A model generated the notes under the pieces. It was not told the origin of the DNA and made no database searches. It saw nothing but the letters and a program-made list of their open reading frames with translations. Made by a program: the position numbers and the translations under genes. This document shows positions 7,386-14,776 of a stretch of 35,966 bases of DNA, piece by piece (position 1 is the first letter of the stretch; the number at the start of each line of letters is the position of its first letter). This stretch comes from Oceanisphaera arctica (GTDB lineage Bacteria > Pseudomonadota > Gammaproteobacteria > Enterobacterales > Aeromonadaceae), in the NCBI RefSeq assembly GCF_002936955.1, contig NZ_MPZM01000031.1, positions 1 through 35,966 of the forward strand, in the 5' to 3' direction.

Positions 7386-7636
7386 TGTCTGACATCCTCC
7401 ACCCCCGTGATCACCTGCGCCTGCACTGGCGTCAGGCCAAGGCCGACTTCTGGCGGCAGTGGCAGCCCTGCTTTGAGCAAGGCGAAGACCACACCCGCCT
7501 AATGATCACCCTCGGTACCATTCGCAGCCTCTACTGGCAGTCGCTCGGTCAGGGAATGCTGGCCATCGCCCGCACCATCGGCAACTGGTGGCGTAAAACC
7601 GCCCCGCTGCACTGCCTGGGCGAGGTGGTGCTATGA
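7385..7636 (+). CDS. Small Trp/His-rich prophage protein, unknown
   Basis: 83 residues from ATG at 7385 (TGATG overlap with the preceding stop). An upstream in-frame ATG at 7268 lies inside the previous gene and is not needed. The protein has many Trp and His (LHWRQAKADFWRQWQPCFEQ) and a hydrophobic helix (GQGMLAIARTIGNWW). It ends by an ATGA overlap with the replication gene. Function unknown. Confidence 0.55.
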   Translation: MSDILHPRDHLRLHWRQAKADFWRQWQPCFEQGEDHTRLMITLGTIRSLYWQSLGQGMLAIARTIGNWWRKTAPLHCLGEVVL

Positions 7637-9891
7637 ACTATCCAGAACTACAGCAAGATGCGGCGGCGTTCTTCGCCCCGCCAGAAAAAGAAGCCGGTAA
7701 AAAAGTCGCCGGTACCCGGGTTAAAGAGCAGCTGTTTGCCGAACCGTACCAGCGCGAAAGCTTGCGCTGGGCCGCTGAGCTGCTGGCCGGTATTGAAGAT
7801 CATGCCGCCAGCGCCCTGTTCTACCAGTATCAGCGCCGCCTGAGCAAAGGTGGTCAGCATCGCAGTGCCAATATTTGGCTGCGCAAATCGGTAGAGCAAA
7901 TTCAGCTGCACGCCGCCCGCTTTCCGCTGCCGCTGCGCCAGGTGTCCAATGAGTTGGGCCGCGCCAATATCGCCCGCGAGTGGGCCGATCATGTGGTGGC
8001 CATCGTTAACGAGCTGACCAATGGGCTGACCACGCCCGCACCGGCCACGCGGATTTTGCACCAGGCCATGGAGCCCGCCAACAAGTGGGGCTTTTCTCCC
8101 AAGTTGCCTGACCTGACCAAAGAGATTACCGATAAGCACATCGATATGGCGGTGGCCGCTGTGGCACGCCTGCAGGATGCAGAATGGTGGCTGCGCCAAA
8201 TCACCAAGGCATGGCGCCGTTATGCCGAGCATGTGGCCATTCTGGTGGGCCGGGTACGCAAGGGCGTTAGCGCTTATGTGTCTCACTCTGCCCTGCAGGA
8301 CTATCGCGCCCGCAAGGATGCCGCCGCCCTGTGGCTGCAAACCATGTATGCCATCAACCCCGAGCTGGAGCTGGAGATCCCCCTGGCCGAGGCGGTGGCG
8401 TCCAGTATCTCTAACCCCGAGATCCGCCGTCACGAACTCATGGTGCGCATGCGCGGCTTTGAAGACCTGGCCGAAGAGCAGGGCTTTGTGGGTGAGTTCT
8501 ACACCTGGACTGCGCCCAGCAAGCACCACGCCTGGACCATCGGCCGCAACAAAAAGGCGGTGCAAAACCCCCGTTATCAGGGCTGCACCCCACGCGATAC
8601 CCAGCAATACCTCTGTGGCCAGTGGGCCAAGGCTCGCGCCAAGCTGGCCCGCCTGGGCGTGCAGGTGTTTGGATTCAGAGTGGTAGAGCCGCACCACGAC
8701 GCCACCCCGCACTGGCACCTGTTGTTGTTTGCTCACCCCAGCCAGTTGCGCCTGCTGCGCTCTACCCTGCGCAAATACGCCATCGAGCACCACCGCGAAG
8801 AGCTGGGCCGCAAAGGGTACCGCGCCCGCTTCGACTGGCAGACCATAGATCCGAGCAAGGGCAGCGCCACCGGTTACATCGCCAAGTACATCGCCAAGAA
8901 CATCGACGGCCACAAGGTGGGTATCGATGAAGAGACCGGCGAAAACGCCGAAAGCTCGGCCCCCGCCGTGGCCGCCTGGTCAAGCCTGTGGGGTATTCGT
9001 CAGTTTCAGCAGGTGGGCGGCCCGTCTGTCAGCGTGTGGCGCGAGCTGCGCCGCCTGCGCGAAGCGACCCAAAACCCGATATTGGAAGGCGCTCGCCGCG
9101 CCGCCGACCAGGGCAAGTGGGCCGACTTCGCCAACGCCATGGGCGGCATTCACCTGCAGCGCAAAGACCACTGCATCAAGCTGCAGCACCTGATCAACGA
9201 AGCAGCCAGCAAATACGGCGAAGACGTCAAAAAGCTCACCGGCCTGCGCACCGCCGACATTACCACCAGCGTCAACGGTGTGGTCTCCGGCGTCATGTTC
9301 GGCATCACCGAAGCCACCACTCGACACCCGGGTTGGGAGTTGTCTCGGGTTGGTTTGAGCGAGCGCAGCGAGTTGGGTTTGAGTGGCGGCAGCCGCTCTC
9401 CTTGGAGTTCTGACAATAACTGTACGGAACGATCAGTTTTGGCAGAAAAGGATCCACTGGGTCACGAAATGGCAATGCTCGGACTCAGCGACTTCGACCG
9501 TGGCCGGTTGGAAGCCGGGGCCACTGTGGTGATAGACGGCCTGTATGTGCGCTTGCGCGATGGCCAGCTGATCACCAGCACCGAACGCCCCGGCCTGCAT
9601 AAAGAAAAGGCCTCTGATATGGCCTTTGAACCCGGCGAGTCAGTCGCCAGCCAGTGGCGCCGCCGCATAGTGGGTGAACTGCTCGGCGGCCAGACGCCGG
9701 TGGATGAGTTTTTTGATGCGGTACCGGATGAGGATATGGGCCTGGTGATACGCCAAACCGACACCGCCCTGCAGAAAGAACGCCGCGAGCGCCCCGAATC
9801 CTTCAAGTCTGAGCCGCTGCTGATGATGCTGCAGCAAATGATTGATGACCTTATCGACGATCACGAGTTCAGGGAGACATACCTTGGCTAA
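7633..9891 (+). CDS. Phage replication endonuclease, P2 gpA-like (HUH)
   Basis: 752 residues, close to P2 gpA (about 760). The protein nicks the phage origin and drives rolling-circle replication. The HUH metal site is His360-Trp-His362 (TPHWHLLLF). The two catalytic tyrosines are Tyr415 and Tyr419 in ATGYIAKYIAKN, the typical gpA Y-x3-Y arrangement. The N-terminal 250 residues are helical and the C-terminus (after about 560) is variable with a Ser-rich linker. It overlaps its neighbours on both sides (ATGA at 7633; a TTG start at 9884). In P2 the nick site lies within A itself, so the origin may lie inside this gene, but I could not pinpoint it. Call is strong. Confidence 0.93.
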   Translation: MNYPELQQDAAAFFAPPEKEAGKKVAGTRVKEQLFAEPYQRESLRWAAELLAGIEDHAASALFYQYQRRLSKGGQHRSANIWLRKSVEQIQLHAARFPLPLRQVSNELGRANIAREWADHVVAIVNELTNGLTTPAPATRILHQAMEPANKWGFSPKLPDLTKEITDKHIDMAVAAVARLQDAEWWLRQITKAWRRYAEHVAILVGRVRKGVSAYVSHSALQDYRARKDAAALWLQTMYAINPELELEIPLAEAVASSISNPEIRRHELMVRMRGFEDLAEEQGFVGEFYTWTAPSKHHAWTIGRNKKAVQNPRYQGCTPRDTQQYLCGQWAKARAKLARLGVQVFGFRVVEPHHDATPHWHLLLFAHPSQLRLLRSTLRKYAIEHHREELGRKGYRARFDWQTIDPSKGSATGYIAKYIAKNIDGHKVGIDEETGENAESSAPAVAAWSSLWGIRQFQQVGGPSVSVWRELRRLREATQNPILEGARRAADQGKWADFANAMGGIHLQRKDHCIKLQHLINEAASKYGEDVKKLTGLRTADITTSVNGVVSGVMFGITEATTRHPGWELSRVGLSERSELGLSGGSRSPWSSDNNCTERSVLAEKDPLGHEMAMLGLSDFDRGRLEAGATVVIDGLYVRLRDGQLITSTERPGLHKEKASDMAFEPGESVASQWRRRIVGELLGGQTPVDEFFDAVPDEDMGLVIRQTDTALQKERRERPESFKSEPLLMMLQQMIDDLIDDHEFRETYLG

Positions 9892-10126
9892 ATCAAACCA
9901 GTATCGAATTACCCAGCACGCGGTGCAGCGCTATCAGCAACGCCGTTGCCGGCACCCGTTTCACATGACCGCCGACATTTGCCGCGCCCGGCCCGCCACC
10001 AAAGGCCGCCTGCGCAAAGCAGGCCGCTGGCCCCGCAGTGGTCAGCGGCTGCTGATAACGCCGGACAACTTCGCCTTTGTGACCGCCGGCGCCGTGATCA
10101 TCACCTGCTTTTCATTGGGGAGCTGA
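9884..10126 (+). CDS. Small protein after gpA, unknown (TTG start)
   Basis: 80 residues. The start is TTG at 9884 inside the end of the replication gene, preceded by AGGGAG. The pattern YRITQHAVQRYQQR followed by many Arg and a hydrophobic end (AFVTAGAVIITCF) is faintly like DUF4258-type small proteins ('kHA..R...R' then 'VvT'), some of which sit in toxin-like contexts. I treat this as a weak lead and not as an assignment. Basic and possibly RNA/DNA-binding. Confidence 0.5.
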   Translation: MAKSNQYRITQHAVQRYQQRRCRHPFHMTADICRARPATKGRLRKAGRWPRSGQRLLITPDNFAFVTAGAVIITCFSLGS

Positions 10127-10128
10127 AC

Positions 10129-10323
10129 ATGGGACAGACCACCCCCGAGTGGGAAGCGGCAGAAGCCAATAAGAGGGCCGAATGTCTGGCTCGCTATCAC
10201 GAATGCAAGCGCTGGCTCGACACCCGTGACCGGGACCGCATCACCCGATGGCTGAACACCTTACCGCCCGAATACCAACAGCAGTGCCGGGCCACCCTGA
10301 ACAGAATGAGAGAGCAAGACTGA
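10129..10323 (+). CDS. Small prophage protein, unknown
   Basis: 64 residues from ATG at 10129 behind GGGGAG. Highly charged and helical (EWEAAEANKRAECLARYHEC, WLDTRDRDRITRWLNTLPPE). The stop overlaps the next start (TGATG). No family recognised. Confidence 0.6.
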   Translation: MGQTTPEWEAAEANKRAECLARYHECKRWLDTRDRDRITRWLNTLPPEYQQQCRATLNRMREQD

Positions 10324-10526
10324 TGAGCATCATCACCAAACTGGAACAAATGCTTTGCCCGCACGAACACCACCTGGCCGCCAGCGGTGAAGTGCGCTGC
10401 GCCATGTGTGGCCACGTCAATAGGCCATTGGGCCGCCGCGCGACCCGCAATGCCTTGCTGGTGCTGGCGTTGGTATGGGCATCCTGCCTTTTGGGGCTGG
10501 CGTGTCTAATTCGGGAGGCAGCATGA
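10323..10526 (+). CDS. Small zinc-ribbon protein with a membrane segment
   Basis: 67 residues starting MSIITKLEQMLCPHEHHLAA. CPHEHH and CAMCGH give a probable Cys/His zinc ribbon (residues 12-37). A basic stretch (RPLGRRATR) is followed by one transmembrane helix (NALLVLALVWASCLLGLACLI), so the ribbon would face the cytoplasm. Coupled at both ends. Role unknown. Confidence 0.6.
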   Translation: MSIITKLEQMLCPHEHHLAASGEVRCAMCGHVNRPLGRRATRNALLVLALVWASCLLGLACLIREAA

Positions 10527-11020
10527 AACTGACAAAGAACGAACGCCTGAGAAGGCACTTTGCCGCCGGCGGCTGCGCGCTGAGCCACGTCGAGATTGCC
10601 GCCATGTTCGATATCAGCCCTGCTGCCGCAGCTAACCTCATTACCTATTTGGAGTCGAAGGGCTGCAACAGATGGCTGGCGACAGTAGAGCGCCGGGAGC
10701 GTCGCTACCTGATCGACCTGAAACTGGTCGGCCCGGAGCAAACGGTCAGCGACCAGATCCGCGCAATCATGACGGAAGACCCCAGGGTAAAAACCGCCGC
10801 CCTGGTCAGCCGCTTCGGTTGCTCCGATGGTTTGGTGCATAACATCCGCCGCGAACTGGCCGGCACCTGCAAGCGCAAAGCACCAAAAGACAAGCAGGCA
10901 TCATCCCGCCGTCGCCCCGGCGAGGGAGCAACACCAGCGCGTCACTGGCCCGACGAGGTGCCGCACCTGGCCAGAGCTGCCCGCTTCCGCCAACTGTGGC
11001 CGGTAAGGGCTCAAGCATGA
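10523..11020 (+). CDS. Winged-helix-like prophage regulator, unknown
   Basis: 165 residues from ATG at 10523, which overlaps the previous stop and follows GGGAGG. Two helix-turn-helix-like segments are visible: LSHVEIAAMFDISPAAAANLI (residues about 20-41) and TAALVSRFGCSDGLVHNIRR (about 93-112). The C-terminus is basic and disordered. It probably binds DNA; its target is unknown. Confidence 0.6.
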   Translation: MKLTKNERLRRHFAAGGCALSHVEIAAMFDISPAAAANLITYLESKGCNRWLATVERRERRYLIDLKLVGPEQTVSDQIRAIMTEDPRVKTAALVSRFGCSDGLVHNIRRELAGTCKRKAPKDKQASSRRRPGEGATPARHWPDEVPHLARAARFRQLWPVRAQA

Positions 11021-11187
11021 GCCGCGAGATGTGGACTTACCTTGCCGTGACCGGTAGCCAGCTGTTCTGCCTGATAGCAACGGGGTGGCCCCCGTTCTTC
11101 GCCTCGGTACTGGGCGGTCTGGTCGTTTGTTATATCCAGCAGAAGGTCGAGGAAATCATGGAAGCATACATGGAGGGAAGGTTTTGA
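11017..11187 (+). CDS. Small membrane protein
   Basis: 56 residues starting MSREMWTYLAVTGSQLFCLI. Two hydrophobic segments (about 7-22 and 25-40) and a charged tail (QQKVEEIMEAYMEGRF) suggest a small inner-membrane protein. Coupled to both neighbours. A holin-like role cannot be judged. Confidence 0.5.
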   Translation: MSREMWTYLAVTGSQLFCLIATGWPPFFASVLGGLVVCYIQQKVEEIMEAYMEGRF

Positions 11188-11507
11188 CCCCCGCCGAGCG
11201 CAAACAGAAAAGCCGCGCCGCCGCCAAGGCGGCCGGTATTGTCCGGGTCGAAGTGAGCCTGGGCATTAACGAATCCAACCGGCTGGACGAGTTATGCAAA
11301 ACACGGGGCGGCGTGCGCGGCCCCTACTCCGCCGACGAATACCTGACCCTGCTCATCCACCGCGACTGGCAAAAGCTGCAAAGCCAACTGGCCGAACTGG
11401 GCACCTGCAACCACTGTGGCGACCCACTGCCCGAAGGCTGCAAGGGATTATTCAAGGGTGCCGGCACCTGCTGGCACACCACCGAAGCAAAAGCGCTAGA
11501 GCTGTGA
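11184..11507 (+). CDS. Small prophage protein with a Cys cluster (TTG start)
   Basis: 107 residues. The start is TTG at 11184 behind GGAGGGAAGG, overlapping the previous stop. The N-terminus is basic (TPAERKQKSRAAAKAAGI) and followed by a segment resembling ribbon-helix-helix proteins (VRVEVSLGINESNRLDELC). The C-terminus has CNHCG, then C and C further on, a possible zinc site. DNA binding is plausible; the family is not recognised. Confidence 0.55.
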   Translation: MTPAERKQKSRAAAKAAGIVRVEVSLGINESNRLDELCKTRGGVRGPYSADEYLTLLIHRDWQKLQSQLAELGTCNHCGDPLPEGCKGLFKGAGTCWHTTEAKALEL

Positions 11508-11530
11508 CCGGTCACAAGGAGATAAAAACA

Positions 11531-11794
11531 ATGATGCACTCACCTACCCTGTTCATGCTGATGGCCAGCTACGGCGGGCCTACCGTATCGCTCGACAGCA
11601 TCAGCGAACAGTATTTCGGCATGTCGTGCCGCACGGCCCAGGCCAAAGCCACCGCCGGCCGCCTGCCCGTGCCCGCCTTCCGGGCCTCGCAAAAGTCACC
11701 CTACCAGGTGCACCTGGCCGACCTGGCCAACTACATCGACAACAAGCGCACCGAAGCCAGAGACAGAACCAGCCTGATGGCGATAACAGGCTGA
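11531..11794 (+). CDS. PrtN-like regulator (pyocin activator family)
   Basis: 87 residues from ATG at 11531 (or 11534), with AAGGAG 12 bases upstream. The sequence TLFMLMASYGGPTVSLDSIS, QYFGMSCRTAQAKATAGRLP and VHLADLANYID matches the PrtN family, which bind DNA and activate pyocin or prophage genes in Pseudomonas. It is the last prophage gene before the terminator and the attachment site, the place where a small excisionase is often found. It could be a directionality factor rather than a late activator. Family call good, role open. Confidence 0.8.
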   Translation: MMHSPTLFMLMASYGGPTVSLDSISEQYFGMSCRTAQAKATAGRLPVPAFRASQKSPYQVHLADLANYIDNKRTEARDRTSLMAITG

Positions 11795-11812
11795 CGCCGG
11801 CAATCGCCCACT

Positions 11813-11841
11813 AAAAAGCCCACCGATGAGTGGGCTTTTTT
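11813..11841 (+). terminator. Terminator at the right end of the prophage
   Basis: AAAAAGCCCAC, loop of about 7, GTGGGCTTTTTT. An 11-base stem with T-run, 18 bases after the PrtN-like gene. Confidence 0.9.
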
Positions 11842-11914
11842 ATGCGTGTCGAGATCGAAGGTGATCCATAAGTATCCCACGAAAAAATCAACACCAGCAA
11901 AAACAGACACTTAG

Positions 11915-11971
11915 TTAAAAGTCTGCCCCATCCAACATCGGAGCGACAGAGAAGCGGGCACTAGGATACAT
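11915..11971 (-). repeat. Attachment site copy 1: dusA 5'-end-like sequence
   Basis: On the minus strand an ATG at 11971 opens MYPSARFSVAPMLD, then GADF and a stop at 11915-11917. The peptide matches the DusA N-terminus (E. coli has GRFSVAPMLDWTDRHCR as I recall it). The nucleotide sequence aligns with 23203-23265 over about 46 bases with some 8 mismatches. AAAGAGA lies upstream of the ATG, so this 5' end could be translated. It should be the replacement 5' end carried by the AT-rich element, now cut off from the dusA body by the prophage. Confidence 0.8.
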
Positions 11972-12054
11972 TGTTTAAATCTCTTTATTTTTCAGTGCCT
12001 TAGCTGAAAAACGACTACGGCAAAGCTTGGGTGTAATGAAGGTTTAGCTTGCTT

Positions 12055-12097
12055 CATGTCCCCTAAATGTCCCCTAAGGGGCAAATCTGGGGACATG
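12055..12097. promoter_or_regulatory. TGTCCCC repeats, candidate integrase arm sites (left end)
   Basis: CATGTCCCC (12055-12063), ATGTCCCC (12067-12074) and the inverted GGGGACATG (12089-12097). A related pair occurs just inside the other end at 23140-23158. Repeats at both termini near the att copies fit arm-type binding sites of a tyrosine integrase. Confidence 0.5.
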
Positions 12098-12214
12098 TTC
12101 ACGGACAGAGCGAGCCAAGGGAGTGGGATTATACATGGCGCATACTATCGCCTCAAATTTGAGCAGTTGATCACAGTTCAGCAACCTCTTTTCACTAATT
12201 TAGAGAGGTTGGTT

Positions 12215-13300
12215 ATGGCTACTATTTCTATCGAAAAGGTTACTGGTAAAAAGGCCGTTAAGTATAAAGCAAGAGTAAGGGTGATGAGCCGTGGACAAAA
12301 GTTGTTCGAGCAATCGAAAACTGTAGCAACTGAAAAGGGGGCCAAAGCTTGGGCAAGGGCGCTTGCTCACCAGCTAGAAACAGAAGGTTTACCGCAACCA
12401 GAGGTAGAAGCACGGACGATCTTAATCGGGGATCTCATCACTTTGTATCTAACCGATGATGTGACATCTGTAACACTAGGGCGGTCTAAGTACGCCGTAC
12501 TGAGTCGACTCAGGGCCTATGACATAGCGTTGATCCGAGCTGATAAACTAACAGCGCATGACCTAGTTAATCACTGCCGCATCCGTCAAGCTGAGCCAAC
12601 CCGCCCCCTGCCACAAACTATCTACCAAGACATTACCTATATAAGAAGTGTAATTGATGTGGCTCAGCCTATCTTCGGCTACGAGGCAAATACTAGGGCA
12701 CATGATGATGCAATTCCTGCGCTAGTAAAGTATGGCTTGATAGGTAGAAGCCAGCGTAGAGAACGCCGTCCGACACCGGATGAGCTGAACATCATGGAGC
12801 AGGGCTTGCAACGAAGACAGTCTCACAGAGCTGCACATATCCCTCTTGTCGACATTTTTCACATCTCTATTCTGACCTGTATGCGGCTAGGAGAAATCAC
12901 CCGCATCACATGGGATGACCTCAACGAAAACGATCGAACCATAACGATTCGAAATCGCAAAGACCCACGCAACAGAATCGGGAATCACTGCACCATACCG
13001 TTGCTTCCTGATGCGCTGGAGATCATGTTACGTCAACCAAAAACCGATGAGGAAAACCGAATTTTCCCCTACAACTCACAGTCAATCAGTGCCGCGTGGC
13101 AGAGAGTTTGTAAAGAAGAGGGGATCCAAGACCTCCACTACCATGACCTGCGCGCCGAAGGAGCATGCCAGCTGTTTGAAAGGGGCTTAAACATAGTGGA
13201 GGTATCCAAGATAACTGGTCACAAAGACATCAACGTATTGAATAACGTCTATCTCCGTGTCGGTGTTCAAAGTCTGCATCAACCCCCCATCATCGACTAA
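12215..13300 (+). CDS. int: Tyrosine integrase 1 of the AT-rich element
   Basis: 361 residues. The start at 12215 (MATISIEKVTG, with AGAGAGG upstream) is chosen over 12056 because the neighbouring integrase also begins with MAT and aligns from there. The catalytic set is complete: Arg224 (TCMRLGEITRI), Lys249 (IRNRKD), His310 and Arg313 (HYHDLRAEG), His336 (ITGHKD) and Tyr346 (LNNVY). It would cut and rejoin DNA at the dusA attachment site 244 bases away. It is followed by a terminator and then by a related integrase. AT-rich codon use differs from the prophage genes at the left. Confidence 0.92.
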   Translation: MATISIEKVTGKKAVKYKARVRVMSRGQKLFEQSKTVATEKGAKAWARALAHQLETEGLPQPEVEARTILIGDLITLYLTDDVTSVTLGRSKYAVLSRLRAYDIALIRADKLTAHDLVNHCRIRQAEPTRPLPQTIYQDITYIRSVIDVAQPIFGYEANTRAHDDAIPALVKYGLIGRSQRRERRPTPDELNIMEQGLQRRQSHRAAHIPLVDIFHISILTCMRLGEITRITWDDLNENDRTITIRNRKDPRNRIGNHCTIPLLPDALEIMLRQPKTDEENRIFPYNSQSISAAWQRVCKEEGIQDLHYHDLRAEGACQLFERGLNIVEVSKITGHKDINVLNNVYLRVGVQSLHQPPIID

Positions 13301-13602
13301 AAAACACTCAATCAAACAAAGTAAGCGTGATCTACATCACGCTTTTATCTTTTGGTTACACGCACCATTTTCAAATCTCACCTTTGGATACTCAAAAAAG
13401 CGCTTTTTTGGCCTGTTTACTACGCCACTTTGGCTCCGGAGGTCAAAAACCCCTTCCCTGCTAATACCCCCCCAATAAACGCCAAATTAAGCCTATTTCT
13501 GACGGTCTCCCCTGATTTGCACTGCCCTCAGATGGCTCTTAGTATCATTTCCAAGTCACCACAACTGTACATACATACAGTCAAAAGAAAGGAAATGCCA
13601 CG
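13301..13602. other. Spacer between the two integrases
   Basis: 302 bases without a credible gene. It holds the terminator above and the perfect 18-base palindrome CAAAAAAGCGCTTTTTTG at 13393-13410, which could act as a bidirectional terminator or a protein site. No second dusA-like copy was found here. Confidence 0.6.
13322..13346 (+). terminator. Terminator after integrase 1
   Basis: AAGCGTGAT, loop CTAC, ATCACGCTTTT; stem of 8 bp or more and a T-run, 22 bases after the stop. Confidence 0.8.
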
Positions 13603-14691
13603 TTGGCCACACAAATAATAGAATCTGTAGAGACTCGTTCAGGAACCCGCTACAAAGCAAGAGTGCGCCTTAAGTTAGCAGGGATGAAACGCCAAGAATG
13701 TTGTAAAACATATTCAACACTGAGAGAGGCACAGCGTTGGGCTAAAAGAGTCTATGAAGCTACCTTACGGGACGGTATTGAAGGGCTTAGAAGAGCGAGC
13801 CGGCAGGCAGAACCAACTGTCGGAGATCTGATCCGCTGCGTTCTTGAAAATAGTCCAACGAGTGAAAAATTAGGAAGGTCAAAAAAGGCTGGGTTGAAAA
13901 GCTTTCTAAAGCTGCCAATAGCTCAAGTTCCTTTATCACAACTTAGCTCTGAACATGTAGTTGCGCACTGTGAGCTACGTCTTTCTATAAATGAGAACCT
14001 AAAGCCCCAGACATTATCTCATGACGTGTCTTACCTTTTTACAGCATTAAAAGATGCTAAGGCGTTTTATGGGTATATGGTGGACTGTAGCTTTTTCTCA
14101 GATTTACGTTCGTCATTGCAGAGGCATAATATTATAGCTCGCTCCAGTGAGCGGAGTCGTAGACCCACACAGCTAGAGCTGATAAACATTAGCAGTGTCT
14201 TTATAGAGCAATACCACAACAACAAAGGTGGTATTCCAATGTTAGACATATTAAATCTAGCATTATTAACAGCATTACGTCGCTCTGAGCTTGTCAATAT
14301 ACGCTGGTGTGATGTTAATTGGACAGAGAAATCTCTTAAAGTGAGGAGTAGAAAGCACCCCCAAAATCACTTGAGACATACTGACACTATATACTTAAAT
14401 GAAGATGCATTAAAAATAATATCTAACCAGCCATTAGGGAATGATAATGACTTCATATTCCCATATAAAGCTGATGCAATCAGTAATGAATGGAAAAAAG
14501 CTAGAGAGCAACTAAATATCATCGACCTTAGATTTCATGATATTCGAGCTGAAGCCGCTTGTCGATTTTTCGAATATGGATTTAGTGCTGTTGAAGTATC
14601 AAAAGTAACGGGCCACCGCAACCTTGATGTTTTGAATAACCACTACCTTAGATTAAGAGTAGTACCTACTTCAAACTACCCTAATCTATAA
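13603..14691 (+). CDS. int: Tyrosine integrase 2, paralogue of integrase 1
   Basis: 362 residues from TTG at 13603 (MATQIIESVE), with AAAGGAA upstream. It aligns with integrase 1 over its length, for example YKARVR near the N-terminus, LLTALRRSEL and EVSKVTGHRNLDVLNNHYLR. The catalytic residues are Arg226, Lys251, His312, Arg315, His338 and Tyr348. Two active-looking recombinases in series suggest that both are needed or that they act on different sites. Codons are even more AT-rich than in integrase 1. A large inverted repeat follows it. Confidence 0.9.
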   Translation: MATQIIESVETRSGTRYKARVRLKLAGMKRQECCKTYSTLREAQRWAKRVYEATLRDGIEGLRRASRQAEPTVGDLIRCVLENSPTSEKLGRSKKAGLKSFLKLPIAQVPLSQLSSEHVVAHCELRLSINENLKPQTLSHDVSYLFTALKDAKAFYGYMVDCSFFSDLRSSLQRHNIIARSSERSRRPTQLELINISSVFIEQYHNNKGGIPMLDILNLALLTALRRSELVNIRWCDVNWTEKSLKVRSRKHPQNHLRHTDTIYLNEDALKIISNQPLGNDNDFIFPYKADAISNEWKKAREQLNIIDLRFHDIRAEAACRFFEYGFSAVEVSKVTGHRNLDVLNNHYLRLRVVPTSNYPNL

Positions 14692-14708
14692 AACAGTAGT
14701 AATTAATT

Positions 14709-14748
14709 TGGCGACTAGGTTTTTCCTTAATAACAAACCTAGTTGCCA
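14709..14748. repeat. Inverted repeat between integrase 2 and the ATPase gene
   Basis: TGGCGACTAGGTTT and AAACCTAGTTGCCA give 14-base arms with one G-T pair around a 12-base loop. It lies 18 bases after the integrase stop and 29 before the ATPase start, so it may be a terminator or an operator. Confidence 0.7.
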
Positions 14749-14776
14749 GCTATGCTAACAACTCTTGGAGTACGGA

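Larger units (their letters stand above)
11795..12214. other. Junction between prophage and AT-rich element
   Basis: A 420-base stretch without a full gene. It holds the prophage terminator (11813-11841), the dusA-like attachment fragment (11915-11971) and repeated TGTCCCC motifs (12055-12097) ahead of the first integrase. GC content falls sharply to the right. A frame open from 12056 into the integrase is judged non-coding up to 12214. Confidence 0.7.

Noticed and set aside
7648-8913. 421-codon minus-strand frame opposite the gpA gene
   Set aside because: The plus strand carries the HUH and Y-x3-Y motifs; the antisense frame shows no family pattern.
11880-11990. tRNA or tmRNA 3' end as the attachment site
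   Set aside because: No cloverleaf, T-loop (GTTCGANTC) or CCA end could be found; the repeat instead reads as the DusA N-terminus on the minus strand.
12056-12214. N-terminal extension of integrase 1
   Set aside because: The sequence contains the TGTCCCC repeats and does not align with integrase 2, which begins at the matching MAT.
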